36,793 nucleotides of DNA. Source: Pseudomonadota bacterium (GTDB taxonomy: Bacteria; Myxococcota_A; Polyangia; Polyangiales; JAFGIB01). The stretch is taken from positions 1 through 36,793 of the forward strand of contig JADGRE010000030.1 in assembly GCA_017881185.1 (NCBI GenBank). The letters run 5' to 3'. Shown here one piece after another: positions 15,169 to 23,154 of this stretch; position 1 is the first letter of the stretch, and every line of letters starts with the position of its first letter. The notes beneath the pieces were generated by a model. The model searched no databases. It was not told the DNA's origin and was given only the letters and a program-made list of their open reading frames with translations. Both the position numbers and the translations under genes were made by a program.

Positions 15169-18100
15169 GTGGGATCGAAAGCCAGGCGTCGTCTGGACAA
15201 GTCTTTTCTCGTATGGCCTCTGCTCTTGGCGCTCTCTGCGTGCGGCTTCGACACCAAGCCCCTCCATGACAATCGCAACGGCGTGCTGACGCCGGACGCG
15301 AGCGGCGGTCAATTCAGTCCGGATGGAAGTCAGATGCACGGCGACAGCGGCGTGGGCACGGGCAACGGCTCCGGCAAAGACGCGGGCCACATGCTCGACG
15401 GTGCGCTTGCAATGGACGCTGCAGGCCTGCCGGATGGCGCGGTGCGAATGGATGCTGGTCACGACGCTGGAGCACATCGCGGCACCGATGCCGCGGTCGA
15501 CGCGGGCAGCGATGCCGGTAGCGACTCGGGCATGGATGCAGGCATCGACGCTGGCACGGGCGCGGGTGGCACGGGTGCGTTGGACGCCGGCACCGATGCG
15601 GGCACGCCGTTCTCCTGCACGCCCAACATGTTCTTGCGCTGCTTCCTTGGAAGCGCGTACTTCTGCAACACCACCGGTGATGCCACCACCTCGCAGAACT
15701 GCGGCGTGCCGGGCTGCAATGCCACCGCGATGGGCTGCAACACCTGTGTGCCGAGCGTCGCGTTCTGCGCCAGCTCGAACACCAAGCAGGAGTGCGGCGC
15801 CGATGGTCAACCGGGTGCGACCACGTCTTGTCCGCAAGGTTGCAACAACAGCATGTCACCGGCGCAGTGCAACGCCTGCGCGGCGAGCACGGTGTTCTGC
15901 TCCGATGCGACCACCCTGCGCAGCTGCGACAGCCAGGGTCAGATCGCGTCCGACACGCCGTGCGCCAGCGGTTGCATGAACGGTGCCTGCAACGCCTGCG
16001 TGCCGAGCGCAGCCCTCAGCTGCGTCGGCGCCAATACCCTGCAAAGCTGCAAGGCCGACGGCAGCGGCACCGTGAATACCAGCTGTCCCAACGGTTGCCT
16101 GAACGCCGCCTGCAACGCCTGCGTTCCCAATGCCGCGCTGGCCTGCTCCGACCCGAGCACGCTGCAACGCTGCAAGGCCGACGGCAGCGGCACGGTGAAC
16201 ATGGCCTGCCCCAACGGCTGCAGTAACGCGGCGTGCAACGCTTGCGTGCCCAACGCCGTCATCGGTTGCGCCGACGCGTTCACGCTCGACGTCTGCCTGC
16301 CCGACGGCAGCGGCAGCTTCGGCCAGTCGTGCACCAACGGTTGCAGCGCGGGCATGTGCAACGCCTGCGTGCCCAATGCCGTGCTCGGTTGCTCGGACGG
16401 CAATACGCTGCAAACGTGCAAGCCCGACGGCACTGGGCAGAGTGCGACCACTTGCCCCAACGGCTGCCAGGGCGGTGCGTGCAACGTCTGCATGCCGAGC
16501 GCGGTGCTCGGCTGCGCCGACGCCAACCACCTGGAGGTGTGCAAGGCCGATGGCACCGGCACCACGAACATGAGCTGTACCAGTGGCTGCATGAATGGTG
16601 TCTGCAACGGTTGCGTGCCGAACGCCGTGCTCGGTTGCGCCGATCGCAACCACCTGCAGGTGTGCACGTCGAACGGCAGCGGTCCGACCACCACGCCGTG
16701 CCCGAACGGCTGTACGAACGGCGCCTGCAACGTGTGTGTCCCCGACGCTCCGCAGGGGTGTAGCAACGCCACGCATCTGTCCGTTTGCAAAGCCGACGGC
16801 ACTGGCACCACGACGATGACCTGTGTCAACGGCTGCCAGAACAACCAGTGCAACGTGTGCATGCCGAGCGCCGTCAGCTGTGCGGATGCGAGCACGCTGC
16901 GCACCTGCGACGCGCAGGGCAGCATGTCCACCGACAGTGCCTGCACCTACGGCTGCAGCACTCTGCGTGGCCCCGCCTCGTGCAACGCGTGCACGCCGAG
17001 CACCAAGCAGTGTCAGGGCGCGAATGTGGTCACCTGCAGCGCCACGGGCACGGTCTCGTCGACCGCGACCTGTGCCAACGGCTGCGACCCGGTGGCGGCG
17101 GCGTGCGTCAAAGCGGGAACGCTGCGCCCGTCGAACCTTGCGAACACCACCTGCACGACTCAGCCGACCACCGATCGCGTCATCAGCGCGGACACCATCA
17201 TCAATACCGACACTGTCAGTTGTTCTTCGACTGTGACGCAGGCGGGCAATGCGCCGAACATTTGCGTGCTGCGCTACCGCGACGTCACTGTGAACGCAGG
17301 CGTCACCCTGAAAGTCACCGGCAGCCAGGCCCTGGCGCTGGTGGCAACGCGCACGATGACGGTCCTCGGCACCATCGACGGCAGCGCTGACCTCGCCGTG
17401 CAGGGCCCTGGCGCATCGACGAATACCAACGGTATCGGTAGCGACGCGTACGGCATCTCGTCCCCGCCGGCGGACTATACCAATGCGCCTGCGAACGCGG
17501 GTGGCGGTGGTGCTGGACACCTCACGAACGGTGGCAATGGCGGTGAAGCCCCCGGCAACTGCGGCACGGCGCAGTTGCCGTGCGCCGATCTCGGCGCGGG
17601 CGGCGCCGCGTACGACACCACGACGCTCAGCCCGCTGTGGGGCGGTGCGCACGGCGGCCAAAACAGCGCGAACCAGATCTCCGGCGGCTCCGCTCGTTTG
17701 ACCAAGCGCGGCGGCGGCGGTGGTGCGTTGCAGATCGTGTCGTGTGGAACGCTCACGCTTGGCGGCAGCTCTGTGATTGACGCGGGTGGTGGCGGCGGCG
17801 GCGGCGGCAATCCGGGAACGGCTGGCGGTAGCGTCACGCCCGGTGGCGGTGCGGGTGGCGGCAGCGGTGGCGACATTCTGATCGAGGCGCTAACCATCAG
17901 CTTCCAGACAGGTGCCATCGTCGTCGCCAATGGCGGCGGCGGGGGCGGCGGCGCCACGCGTGCGCCCACGCTGACGGCGGGCTCGGCGGGTCAAGATGGC
18001 CAGCGCAGCACCGCACAAGCCAACGGCGGCGCTGCCGCCACGGGCACGGCAAGCTCGAAGGACGGCGGCAATGGTGGTGCGGCCGGCGGCCCACCCACGA

Positions 18101-18249
18101 CAGGTGGCACGGCGACCACCACCGCGGCTGCAGCTGGCGGCGGCGGCGGCGCGGCAGGGCGCATTCGCTTCAATGGCGGTGCTACGGTCGTCACGACCGG
18201 GGCGGTCATCAGCCCCAAGCCGTCCAGCGGAACGGCGACGATCAACTAG
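15169..18249 (+). CDS. Large lipoprotein: twelve Cys-rich repeats plus Gly-rich beta-helix-like C-terminus
   Basis: 1026 residues. Signal and lipobox 'LLALSAC' (Cys about 25) are followed by a ~120-residue linker rich in Asp-Ala-Gly ('DAGSDAGSDSGMDAG'). Residues ~150-645 hold twelve tandem units of ~39-44 residues with six Cys each, pattern C(V/M)P(N/S)A-x3-C-x6-L-x2-C-x-(A/P)DG-x-G-x5-C-x2-GC-x5-C-N. The next part ('DVTVNAGVTLKVTGSQALALVATRTMTVLGTIDGSADLAVQG') looks like a right-handed beta-helix, and the last ~260 residues contain long Gly runs. This is the style of surface adhesin or matrix proteins in myxobacteria; no enzyme motif is seen. The stop is seven bases before the next gene, whose Shine-Dalgarno overlaps it, so the two are coupled. 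The middle units are nearly identical in DNA, a sign of recent expansion. Confidence 0.88.
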   Translation: MGSKARRRLDKSFLVWPLLLALSACGFDTKPLHDNRNGVLTPDASGGQFSPDGSQMHGDSGVGTGNGSGKDAGHMLDGALAMDAAGLPDGAVRMDAGHDAGAHRGTDAAVDAGSDAGSDSGMDAGIDAGTGAGGTGALDAGTDAGTPFSCTPNMFLRCFLGSAYFCNTTGDATTSQNCGVPGCNATAMGCNTCVPSVAFCASSNTKQECGADGQPGATTSCPQGCNNSMSPAQCNACAASTVFCSDATTLRSCDSQGQIASDTPCASGCMNGACNACVPSAALSCVGANTLQSCKADGSGTVNTSCPNGCLNAACNACVPNAALACSDPSTLQRCKADGSGTVNMACPNGCSNAACNACVPNAVIGCADAFTLDVCLPDGSGSFGQSCTNGCSAGMCNACVPNAVLGCSDGNTLQTCKPDGTGQSATTCPNGCQGGACNVCMPSAVLGCADANHLEVCKADGTGTTNMSCTSGCMNGVCNGCVPNAVLGCADRNHLQVCTSNGSGPTTTPCPNGCTNGACNVCVPDAPQGCSNATHLSVCKADGTGTTTMTCVNGCQNNQCNVCMPSAVSCADASTLRTCDAQGSMSTDSACTYGCSTLRGPASCNACTPSTKQCQGANVVTCSATGTVSSTATCANGCDPVAAACVKAGTLRPSNLANTTCTTQPTTDRVISADTIINTDTVSCSSTVTQAGNAPNICVLRYRDVTVNAGVTLKVTGSQALALVATRTMTVLGTIDGSADLAVQGPGASTNTNGIGSDAYGISSPPADYTNAPANAGGGGAGHLTNGGNGGEAPGNCGTAQLPCADLGAGGAAYDTTTLSPLWGGAHGGQNSANQISGGSARLTKRGGGGGALQIVSCGTLTLGGSSVIDAGGGGGGGGNPGTAGGSVTPGGGAGGGSGGDILIEALTISFQTGAIVVANGGGGGGGATRAPTLTAGSAGQDGQRSTAQANGGAAATGTASSKDGGNGGAAGGPPTTGGTATTTAAAAGGGGGAAGRIRFNGGATVVTTGAVISPKPSSGTATIN
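15616..17115 (+). repeat. Tandem ~123-base coding repeat array
   Basis: Twelve units encoding the six-Cys motif. Central units (about 16000-16860) are 41 codons and share long stretches such as the bases encoding 'CNACVPNA' and 'CKADG(S/T)GT'. Outer units vary in length and sequence, so the array appears to have grown in the middle. Confidence 0.8.
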
Positions 18250-18256
18250 GAGCAAT

Positions 18257-19339
18257 ATGGGCGGCAACGTGAAGCGACGGATTCCGACATGGGCAGCTTG
18301 CTCACTGGTGCTCACTGGCGCGCTCGCGCTGTGGCCTGCTACCAACGCGCGCGCGCAATCCCAGCGCGTGGCCGTGTTGGGCTTTGGCAGCGACGGGGTG
18401 AGCGAGAAGCTGTGCTCGAACTTCGCGGCCGCGCTGCGAGAGCAGGTGAAGATGAGCGAGGGCTACGAGCTCGACGACGCGCATGCGTCGCTCGACCAAC
18501 TAGGCATGGCGCAGGACTGCGACGTGACGAACGACTCGTGCCTCGGCATCATCGCCAAGCGCTTGTCCGTGCAGGGTTTCGTGTACGGAACGATCTCTCT
18601 CTCCGCCGGCGGCGAGGTGAAAGTCTCTGCGAACCTGTTCGACGCAGCTTCCTCGTCCGTGCAAAAGAACGCCTCGGTGAGCTTGTCGAAGAAGACGGCA
18701 TCCGATGCGGAGCTCAAGGACCGCGCGCGTTCGCTCGCCGACGAGCTGCTCGGCCGTCGTCATCCCGTGCTGCGTTCCGAGCTGTTGCCCGTCGAGAGCG
18801 AAGGGGAGGGCGCTGTCGCGGGCGAGACCTCCGCCGAGCACGAGGCTGCGGCTTCTCGCGTCGCAGTCGACCAGGGCACGCCGGAGCCACAGCGCGGACA
18901 CGGTCTGTCAGCGAAACGCATCGCGGGCGTCGCGCTGCTCGGCACCGCCGCGGTGTCGGTCGGGTTGTCGGTGCTGTCGTTTGTGGAGATCGATCGTGCG
19001 CAAGGCGACCAGTCATTCGATCGCTATCGGCGCGCCGTGGGCACCATGAACCCGAAGGCCGATGACGTGTGCGCCGAAGCCGACGCTGGCAAGCATTACG
19101 GGCTCGACGACAAGAGCCTGACGGCCGTGCGCGACAAGTGCAGCCTGGGCAAGACCTACGAAGTGCTGCAGTACATCTTCATGGGCACCGCGCTCGCTTC
19201 TGGAGCGGTGTCGGCGTACCTGCTGCTCAGCGGCGACGACTCCGCCGAGCGGGCGCAGCTCACGGGCACGAAGTCCCTCGCGCTGCATCCGGTGTTCAGC
19301 CGGCGCTCGCTCGGCATGACTGCGCGCATGCACTTCTGA
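18257..19339 (+). CDS. Periplasmic TolB-N-like protein with C-terminal hydrophobic helices
   Basis: 360 residues from ATG 18257, with AGGAG overlapping the previous stop. A clear signal peptide ends at 'ATNARA|QSQ'. The mature start 'QRVAVLGFGSDGVSEKLCSNFAAALREQV' followed by 'CLGIIAKRLSVQGFVYGTISLSAGGEVKVSANLFDA' matches the fold of the TolB N-terminal/CsgG-like domain found in many myxobacterial envelope proteins. An acidic linker then leads to two hydrophobic segments ('IAGVALLGTAAVSVGLSVL' and 'LQYIFMGTALASGAVSAYLLL'). Between them 'ADDVCAEADAGKHYG' and 'RDKCSLGKTYE' have a Cys pair. Coupling to the Cys-rich lipoprotein suggests a role in its assembly, sensing or anchoring. The exact function is unknown. 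Confidence 0.8.
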   Translation: MGGNVKRRIPTWAACSLVLTGALALWPATNARAQSQRVAVLGFGSDGVSEKLCSNFAAALREQVKMSEGYELDDAHASLDQLGMAQDCDVTNDSCLGIIAKRLSVQGFVYGTISLSAGGEVKVSANLFDAASSSVQKNASVSLSKKTASDAELKDRARSLADELLGRRHPVLRSELLPVESEGEGAVAGETSAEHEAAASRVAVDQGTPEPQRGHGLSAKRIAGVALLGTAAVSVGLSVLSFVEIDRAQGDQSFDRYRRAVGTMNPKADDVCAEADAGKHYGLDDKSLTAVRDKCSLGKTYEVLQYIFMGTALASGAVSAYLLLSGDDSAERAQLTGTKSLALHPVFSRRSLGMTARMHF

Positions 19340-19359
19340 AGCGGTGAGCGTGCTCGGTC

Positions 19360-19374
19360 CGGGCCCTGGGCCCG
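19360..19374 (+). terminator. Short GC hairpin after the TolB-like gene
   Basis: CGGGCC-CTG-GGCCCG, a perfect six-base stem with a three-base loop, 20 bases past the stop and before the convergent hypothetical gene. No T-run follows, so this is a candidate only. Confidence 0.3.
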
Positions 19375-19415
19375 CCCTCGCAGGCTGTTGCCCGCCCGCG
19401 TTCACTCGTGCCGGG

Positions 19416-19787
19416 TCAGTTGACCGACCAGTCTCCAGGGCGCCGGGCTTTGTGCTTGGCGTTGAAGATGGTGTTCCAGTTCTTCCGGTAGCGCTCGTTG
19501 CTGACGCGCGCCGGCCCGGAGCTCTGTTGCGGGGCTGCGGTGGGGCGCTCGTGCAAGACCTCGACTTCGCACAGCTCGGGATGACCTTCGAGGGGGCGCA
19601 GGCGCACCAGCTCTTGATTGCCGAGCGAATTCACCGCTTGACCCGCTTTTGCCGGTCGGAGCTCTCCTGCGGAGAGCTGACCCTCGCGCAAGCGCAACAC
19701 CCGCTGTCCTTGGCCGTCTTCGGTCGGGCCTTGCAGTAGCGCCAGATCGCGCGGCTTGCTTCTCGCCTGCGTCTTGGGCTTGGTCAT
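19416..19787 (-). CDS. Conserved-looking hypothetical protein
   Basis: 123 residues from ATG 19787. I do not recognise a named family, but it reads as genuine protein: a basic start ('MTKPKTQARSKPRDLALLQG'), a compact middle ('LRLREGQLSAGELRPAKAG', 'ELVRLRPLEGHPELCEVEVLHE') that would fit a small beta-rich domain, and a C-terminal 'ARVSNERYRKNWNTIFNAKHK'. There is no signal peptide or membrane segment, so it is probably cytoplasmic. An in-frame GTG at 19805 is a possible alternative start. It is divergent from the M24 peptidase gene with 50 bases between starts and convergent with the TolB-like gene. Confidence 0.65.
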   Translation of the reverse strand: MTKPKTQARSKPRDLALLQGPTEDGQGQRVLRLREGQLSAGELRPAKAGQAVNSLGNQELVRLRPLEGHPELCEVEVLHERPTAAPQQSSGPARVSNERYRKNWNTIFNAKHKARRPGDWSVN

Positions 19788-19837
19788 GCCACACAACTTT
19801 GACACGATACGAGCCCACGCACCATCGAGGCTGCTGC

Positions 19838-20680
19838 ATGAACCCGGGCGAGTTGTCGCGTTTTCGTGATGTTCAGAAGCTCGCGTACCGTTGCGCGCAG
19901 GCGATCGAGAGCGAGCTGCGCCCCGGCATGAGCGAGCGCTTCGTGGCCGGGCAGATGCGGCGTTGGCTCGACGACCAAGGCGTCACCGAGTACTTCCACG
20001 TTCCCTTCGTGTGGTTCGGCGATCGCACGAGCTTCAGTGGCGGCTGGAACCCGCTCAAGTTCGCGCCCACCTCGCGCCGGCTCGAACCCGACATGCCGGT
20101 GATTCTCGACGTCGCGCCCAGCATCGACGGCTACTGCGCGGACATCGGCTACGGCTGCTGCATCGGCGACAATCCGGTGTGGGCCAAGCTGCAAGACGAT
20201 CTCGCGTTGCATCGCAGCTTGATCCTCGATCTGGTGAAGCAACGACGCAGCGCGCGCGACATCTACCTCGCGGTCGATGCGCTGGCTGCGCGCCAGGGCT
20301 ACGTGAATCGCCATCGCGTATACCCCGGTCGGGTGCTGGGCCACCGCATCTTCCGTCTGGCACAGACCCCCATTCGCAAGCTGGTACTCGGCGGCTTCGG
20401 TGCCGATGCGCTGGCCGGCCTCTGCCGCGCTACGCGTGCCGCGCGGCAGGGTGAGGCCGAGAAGTGGCCGCTGTGGAACGATCGCAAGCGTTCGGAGCTG
20501 CCCGTGACGCAGGGGCTGTGGGCCATCGAGCCTCACCTGGGTGTGGGCCCGGTCGGCTCGAAGTGGGAAGAGATCCTGGTCGTCACCGAGACCGACGCGT
20601 ACTGGCTCGACGACGACCTGCCACACCTGCGGCGCTGGGCCGAGCGCTCGCGCGTCGCAAAGGGAGACAGGGCACCATGA
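19838..20680 (+). CDS. M24-family metallopeptidase-like protein (aminopeptidase P/methionine aminopeptidase fold)
   Basis: 280 residues from ATG 19838, with GAGG eight bases upstream. The pita-bread metal ligands can be followed: Asp91 ('ILDVAPSIDGYCADIGYG'), Asp102, His169 ('VLGHRIF'), Glu231 ('WAIEPHLGVG') and Glu244/Glu245 ('KWEEILVVTE'). The family removes N-terminal residues next to proline or initiator Met, but members lacking peptidase activity exist. The region between H169 and E231 is longer than in methionine aminopeptidase and contains 'RKLVLGGFGADALAG'. It lacks the N-terminal creatinase domain of full aminopeptidase P. The stop overlaps the ATG of the next gene (ATGA), so the two are translationally coupled. 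Confidence 0.85.
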   Translation: MNPGELSRFRDVQKLAYRCAQAIESELRPGMSERFVAGQMRRWLDDQGVTEYFHVPFVWFGDRTSFSGGWNPLKFAPTSRRLEPDMPVILDVAPSIDGYCADIGYGCCIGDNPVWAKLQDDLALHRSLILDLVKQRRSARDIYLAVDALAARQGYVNRHRVYPGRVLGHRIFRLAQTPIRKLVLGGFGADALAGLCRATRAARQGEAEKWPLWNDRKRSELPVTQGLWAIEPHLGVGPVGSKWEEILVVTETDAYWLDDDLPHLRRWAERSRVAKGDRAP

Positions 20681-21345
20681 ACGAACAGAGCGATCTCTAC
20701 TTCGTGCAAGCCAGCATCGGGCCGATGCAGAACTTCGTGTACCTCATCGGCAGCCGCCGCACGCACGAATGCCTGATCGTCGATCCGGCCTGGGACACCG
20801 ATGCCTTGCTCGAGGTCGCCGCCAAAGACGGCATGAAGGTGGTCGGCGCGCTCGTGACGCACTACCACCCCGATCACGTCGGCGGCGCGATGGGTGCGTT
20901 CAAGGTGCCCGGTGGCGTCGCCGAGTTGGTCGGCAAGGTCGGCGGACACATTCACGTCAACAAGCACGAGGCCGATGGTCTGATCAAGATCACTGGCGTC
21001 TCCGAGAGTGATCTCGTGCGACACGAAGGCGGCGATACGGTGGAGCTCGGTGACGTCGCCATCCAGCTGATTCACACGCCCGGTCACACGCCGGGCAGCC
21101 AGTGCTTTCTGGTACGCAACCGCTTGGTCTCGGGCGACACGCTGTTCATCGATGGTTGTGGCCGGGTCGACTTGCCCGGCGGCGACCCGGCCGAGATGCA
21201 GCGCAGCTTGCGCAAGCTCGCGCAGCTGCCGAGCGACGTCGTGCTGCATCCGGGCCACGACTACGGTCCCACGGCCACCGCGACCATCGCGGAGCAGCTG
21301 CGCACCAACCCTTACCTGAAGGCGGTTCGTTCAGAGCGCAGCTGA
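20677..21345 (+). CDS. Metallo-beta-lactamase-fold hydrolase (glyoxalase II/ETHE1-like)
   Basis: 222 residues from ATG 20677, which overlaps the stop of the M24 gene; AGGGAGAC lies upstream within it. Motifs: 'THYHPDHVGG' (His62, His64, Asp66, His67), 'HTPGHTPGSQCFLV', 'SGDTLFIDGCGRVDLPGGDP' and 'LHPGHDYGP'. The 'GDTLFI-GCGR-D-PGGD' signature occurs in glyoxalase II-like and persulfide-dioxygenase-like proteins; full glyoxalase II C-terminal helices are missing, so a thioester or sulfur substrate is possible but undecided. The coupling to an M24 protein is of unclear meaning. The stop codon TGA lies in the loop of a hairpin repeated immediately downstream. Confidence 0.88.
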   Translation: MNEQSDLYFVQASIGPMQNFVYLIGSRRTHECLIVDPAWDTDALLEVAAKDGMKVVGALVTHYHPDHVGGAMGAFKVPGGVAELVGKVGGHIHVNKHEADGLIKITGVSESDLVRHEGGDTVELGDVAIQLIHTPGHTPGSQCFLVRNRLVSGDTLFIDGCGRVDLPGGDPAEMQRSLRKLAQLPSDVVLHPGHDYGPTATATIAEQLRTNPYLKAVRSERS

Positions 21346-21385
21346 CGGCTGCGCTTTGGTCACGAGCGCAGCTGACGGCTGCGCT
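21334..21385. terminator. Duplicated hairpin between convergent genes
   Basis: The 22-base unit GAGCGCAGCTGACGGCTGCGCT occurs at 21334-21355 and, identical, at 21364-21385. Each forms an 8-base perfect stem (AGCGCAGC/GCTGCGCT) with the loop TGACG. In the first copy the loop's TGA is the stop of the MBL-fold gene; the second ends at the first base of the TetR stop read on the other strand. A bidirectional terminator made by a local duplication is the likely role. Confidence 0.6.
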
Positions 21386-22101
21386 CAGGTCGCGCTGGGT
21401 GCTGCCGTAGCGTCCTGGTCGCGCTGCTCGGCGAGCATGCGGGTGAGCTCGGCACGCACGTAGTGGTACTGGTTGCGCGCCAACGCCACGGCGACCGCGT
21501 CCGGATCTCTCTGCTGGCTGCTGAGGGTCATGTCGATGGCTGCAACGAAAGCGGCGACCAGGAGCGCGGCCATGAGATCGAGATCCGGAAGCCACTGGCT
21601 GCGCAGCCCGAGGCTCTTGGCCAGCTCCCACAGGTCCGCGACCAGCTCCGCCTTGGCGCGTGCGCCGGTTTGTCTGCACACCTCGCCGATCGGCGTCGCG
21701 TCGTGTCGGCAACGCGTGAAGATCTCGGCGAAGCGGCGGTTGTCGAGCCACAGCCGCACCGCGAAACGCATGCGCGCTTCGATCTCTTGCTGGCGATCTT
21801 GCGCGTGCGAGCTGAGCACGTGCGCACGGCGCATGCGCGCCTCGGCCTGGATCACGTGATCGGCCACCTGCTCGGCCGCCATCCGCAAGCAGTCATCCAC
21901 GTTCTTGAAGTGGGCGTAGAAACCCGGCTGCTGGATGCCGGCGCCGTTGGCGATCCGGCCGGTCGTCAGGGCACCAACCCCGTCCGCGCGCACGATGTCG
22001 ATCGTGGCGTCGATCAGCTTCTGGCGAGTGCGCTGCTTGCGCCCGTCCTTGCGCGTCCTGCGCGTCCTGCGCGCCGGCTCTTGCTGCTCCGCACCTTCCA
22101 C
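21385..22101 (-). CDS. TetR/AcrR-family transcriptional regulator
   Basis: 238 residues from GTG 22101. A basic tail ('RRTRRTRKDGRKQRTRQKL') leads into the N-terminal HTH 'IDIVRADGVGALTTGRIANGAGIQQPGFYAHFKNVDDCL', the TetR signature. The remaining ~170 residues are the all-helical ligand and dimer domain ('RFAVRLWLDNRRFAEIFTRC', 'LMAALLVAAFVAAIDMTL'). TetR proteins usually repress a neighbouring gene until a small hydrophobic ligand binds. Here the only divergent neighbour is the pilin-like gene, 169 bases away, so that gene or the regulator's own promoter may be the target. No operator palindrome stands out. Start uncertain: there is no clear Shine-Dalgarno. Confidence 0.9.
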   Translation of the reverse strand: MEGAEQQEPARRTRRTRKDGRKQRTRQKLIDATIDIVRADGVGALTTGRIANGAGIQQPGFYAHFKNVDDCLRMAAEQVADHVIQAEARMRRAHVLSSHAQDRQQEIEARMRFAVRLWLDNRRFAEIFTRCRHDATPIGEVCRQTGARAKAELVADLWELAKSLGLRSQWLPDLDLMAALLVAAFVAAIDMTLSSQQRDPDAVAVALARNQYHYVRAELTRMLAEQRDQDATAAPSAT

Positions 22102-22270
22102 AATCTGCAGTCTGTAGCAGAACCCGGGGAGCTTGTCCGGGACGGCCTGTGGTCGCCGGACTCACACTGGAGACCAGCCCACCGACATCGGAACGCGAGA
22201 TTGTCTGGAAAGAATTCAGCACGAGTGTCATTATACAACGACTGATTCAAGCAGTGGACCCCACCGCCGC

Positions 22271-22825
22271 ATGTTCCATCTTCGCCCCCCAGCACGCCGT
22301 AGCGCCTTCACCTTGATCGAGCTCATGGTGGTCATGGTGATCTTGGGCGTGCTCGCCGCGCTGGCGCTGCCGGCGATGACGGGCTTCGTTCGCTACGCGA
22401 AGACCAGCGAAGCCACCACCAACCTCAACAATATCTTCAAGAGCGCAGCGACCTTCTACCACCGCGAGCGCACGTTTCAGGGTCTGGCAGCCACGACCGT
22501 CAGCGGCTGCGTCGTGGAGCCGACACCGCTGGTCTCGCCACCCACTGGCAACAAGGTCAAGTTCCAGTCGACGGGCGGCTTTGCCAGTCTGGGCTTCTCG
22601 ATCGGCGACTACGTCTATTACGGCTACGGCATCTCGAGCATCGGCTCAGCCGGCACGCTGGTGTGCAGCGATCAGCCCAATCTGAAGAGTCTCTACACCT
22701 TCTACGCGAACGGCAACCTCGACAGCGACGCCATCTTCAGCACCTTCGAGTTGGCCGCGGGCACCGACGCCCAAAACCAGCTGTACCACGCACGCGGGTT
22801 CTACATCCTCAACCCGATCGAGTGA
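22271..22825 (+). CDS. Type IV pilin-like prepilin
   Basis: 184 residues from ATG 22271. A short basic leader ('MFHLRPPARRSA') precedes the class III signal 'FTLIELMVVMVILGVLAALALPA'. Prepilin peptidase would cut before Phe13, leaving Glu at mature position 5. The residue before the cut is Ala12, not the usual Gly. The globular part contains two Cys ('SGCVVEP' and 'TLVCSDQ') that could form a disulphide and many Tyr/Gly residues ('YVYYGYGISS'). It could be a major pilin, a minor pilin or a type II secretion pseudopilin. No other pilus or secretion genes are nearby, so it is an orphan here. The AT-richer stretch 22201-22250 upstream probably holds its promoter, but I could not define boxes. 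Confidence 0.87.
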   Translation: MFHLRPPARRSAFTLIELMVVMVILGVLAALALPAMTGFVRYAKTSEATTNLNNIFKSAATFYHRERTFQGLAATTVSGCVVEPTPLVSPPTGNKVKFQSTGGFASLGFSIGDYVYYGYGISSIGSAGTLVCSDQPNLKSLYTFYANGNLDSDAIFSTFELAAGTDAQNQLYHARGFYILNPIE

Positions 22826-22839
22826 GCGCGCTCGCGCGC
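22826..22839. terminator. Short GC hairpin between pilin-like and small hypothetical genes
   Basis: GCGCG-CTCG-CGCGC immediately after the pilin stop, between convergent genes. Five-base stem, four-base loop and no T-run, so weak support. Confidence 0.3.
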
Positions 22840-22855
22840 CTGTGTCGCAGGCTCG

Positions 22856-23131
22856 TCAACGCCGCGGCGGAATCGTCGAGTTGCGTGTGCGCGGCTCGTC
22901 CTTCTTCAACACGAAGCGTCCGTCGCGCCGGATCAACTTCCAGTGGCCGTCATCGATCTCGATGTTCACTGCACCGCCGGAGTTGATGACCTCGCCGATC
23001 AGCTTGAGCACCTCGGCATCGCCGAGGTGCCCGCCGAGGACTGCGTTGAGGCGCTCGCGCCGGATGTTGCTATCGTCGATCAAACCCCGCCTCGAGACGC
23101 CCGCGCGTTTGCGGGTTCCGCGATCGTACAC
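22856..23131 (-). CDS. Small hypothetical protein downstream of the transporter fusion
   Basis: 91 residues from GTG 23131; a TTG at 23083 with GAGGCGGGG before it would give 75 residues and is nearly as good. The middle and end look like real protein: 'NIRRERLNAVLGGHLGDAEVLKLIGEVINSGGAVNIEIDDGHWKLIRRDGRFVLKKDE', a helix followed by three or four strands, then a basic tail. I do not recognise the family. No signal peptide or membrane segment. It starts 23 bases after the stop of the large transporter fusion on the same strand, so the two are probably co-transcribed. A frame extending to 23407 lies within the transporter gene and is rejected. Confidence 0.6.
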   Translation of the reverse strand: MYDRGTRKRAGVSRRGLIDDSNIRRERLNAVLGGHLGDAEVLKLIGEVINSGGAVNIEIDDGHWKLIRRDGRFVLKKDEPRTRNSTIPPRR

Positions 23132-23154
23132 GATCCGGCCGTGATTTGGGCCTC

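Noticed and set aside
15616..17115. Possible CRISPR-like array
   Set aside because: The regular spacing comes from coding repeats of 123 bases with conserved Cys codons, without short palindromic repeats or unique spacers.
15856..17661. 601-residue minus-strand open frame
   Set aside because: Antisense to the six-Cys repeat array; the repetitive 'AVGLA' pattern mirrors the repeats.
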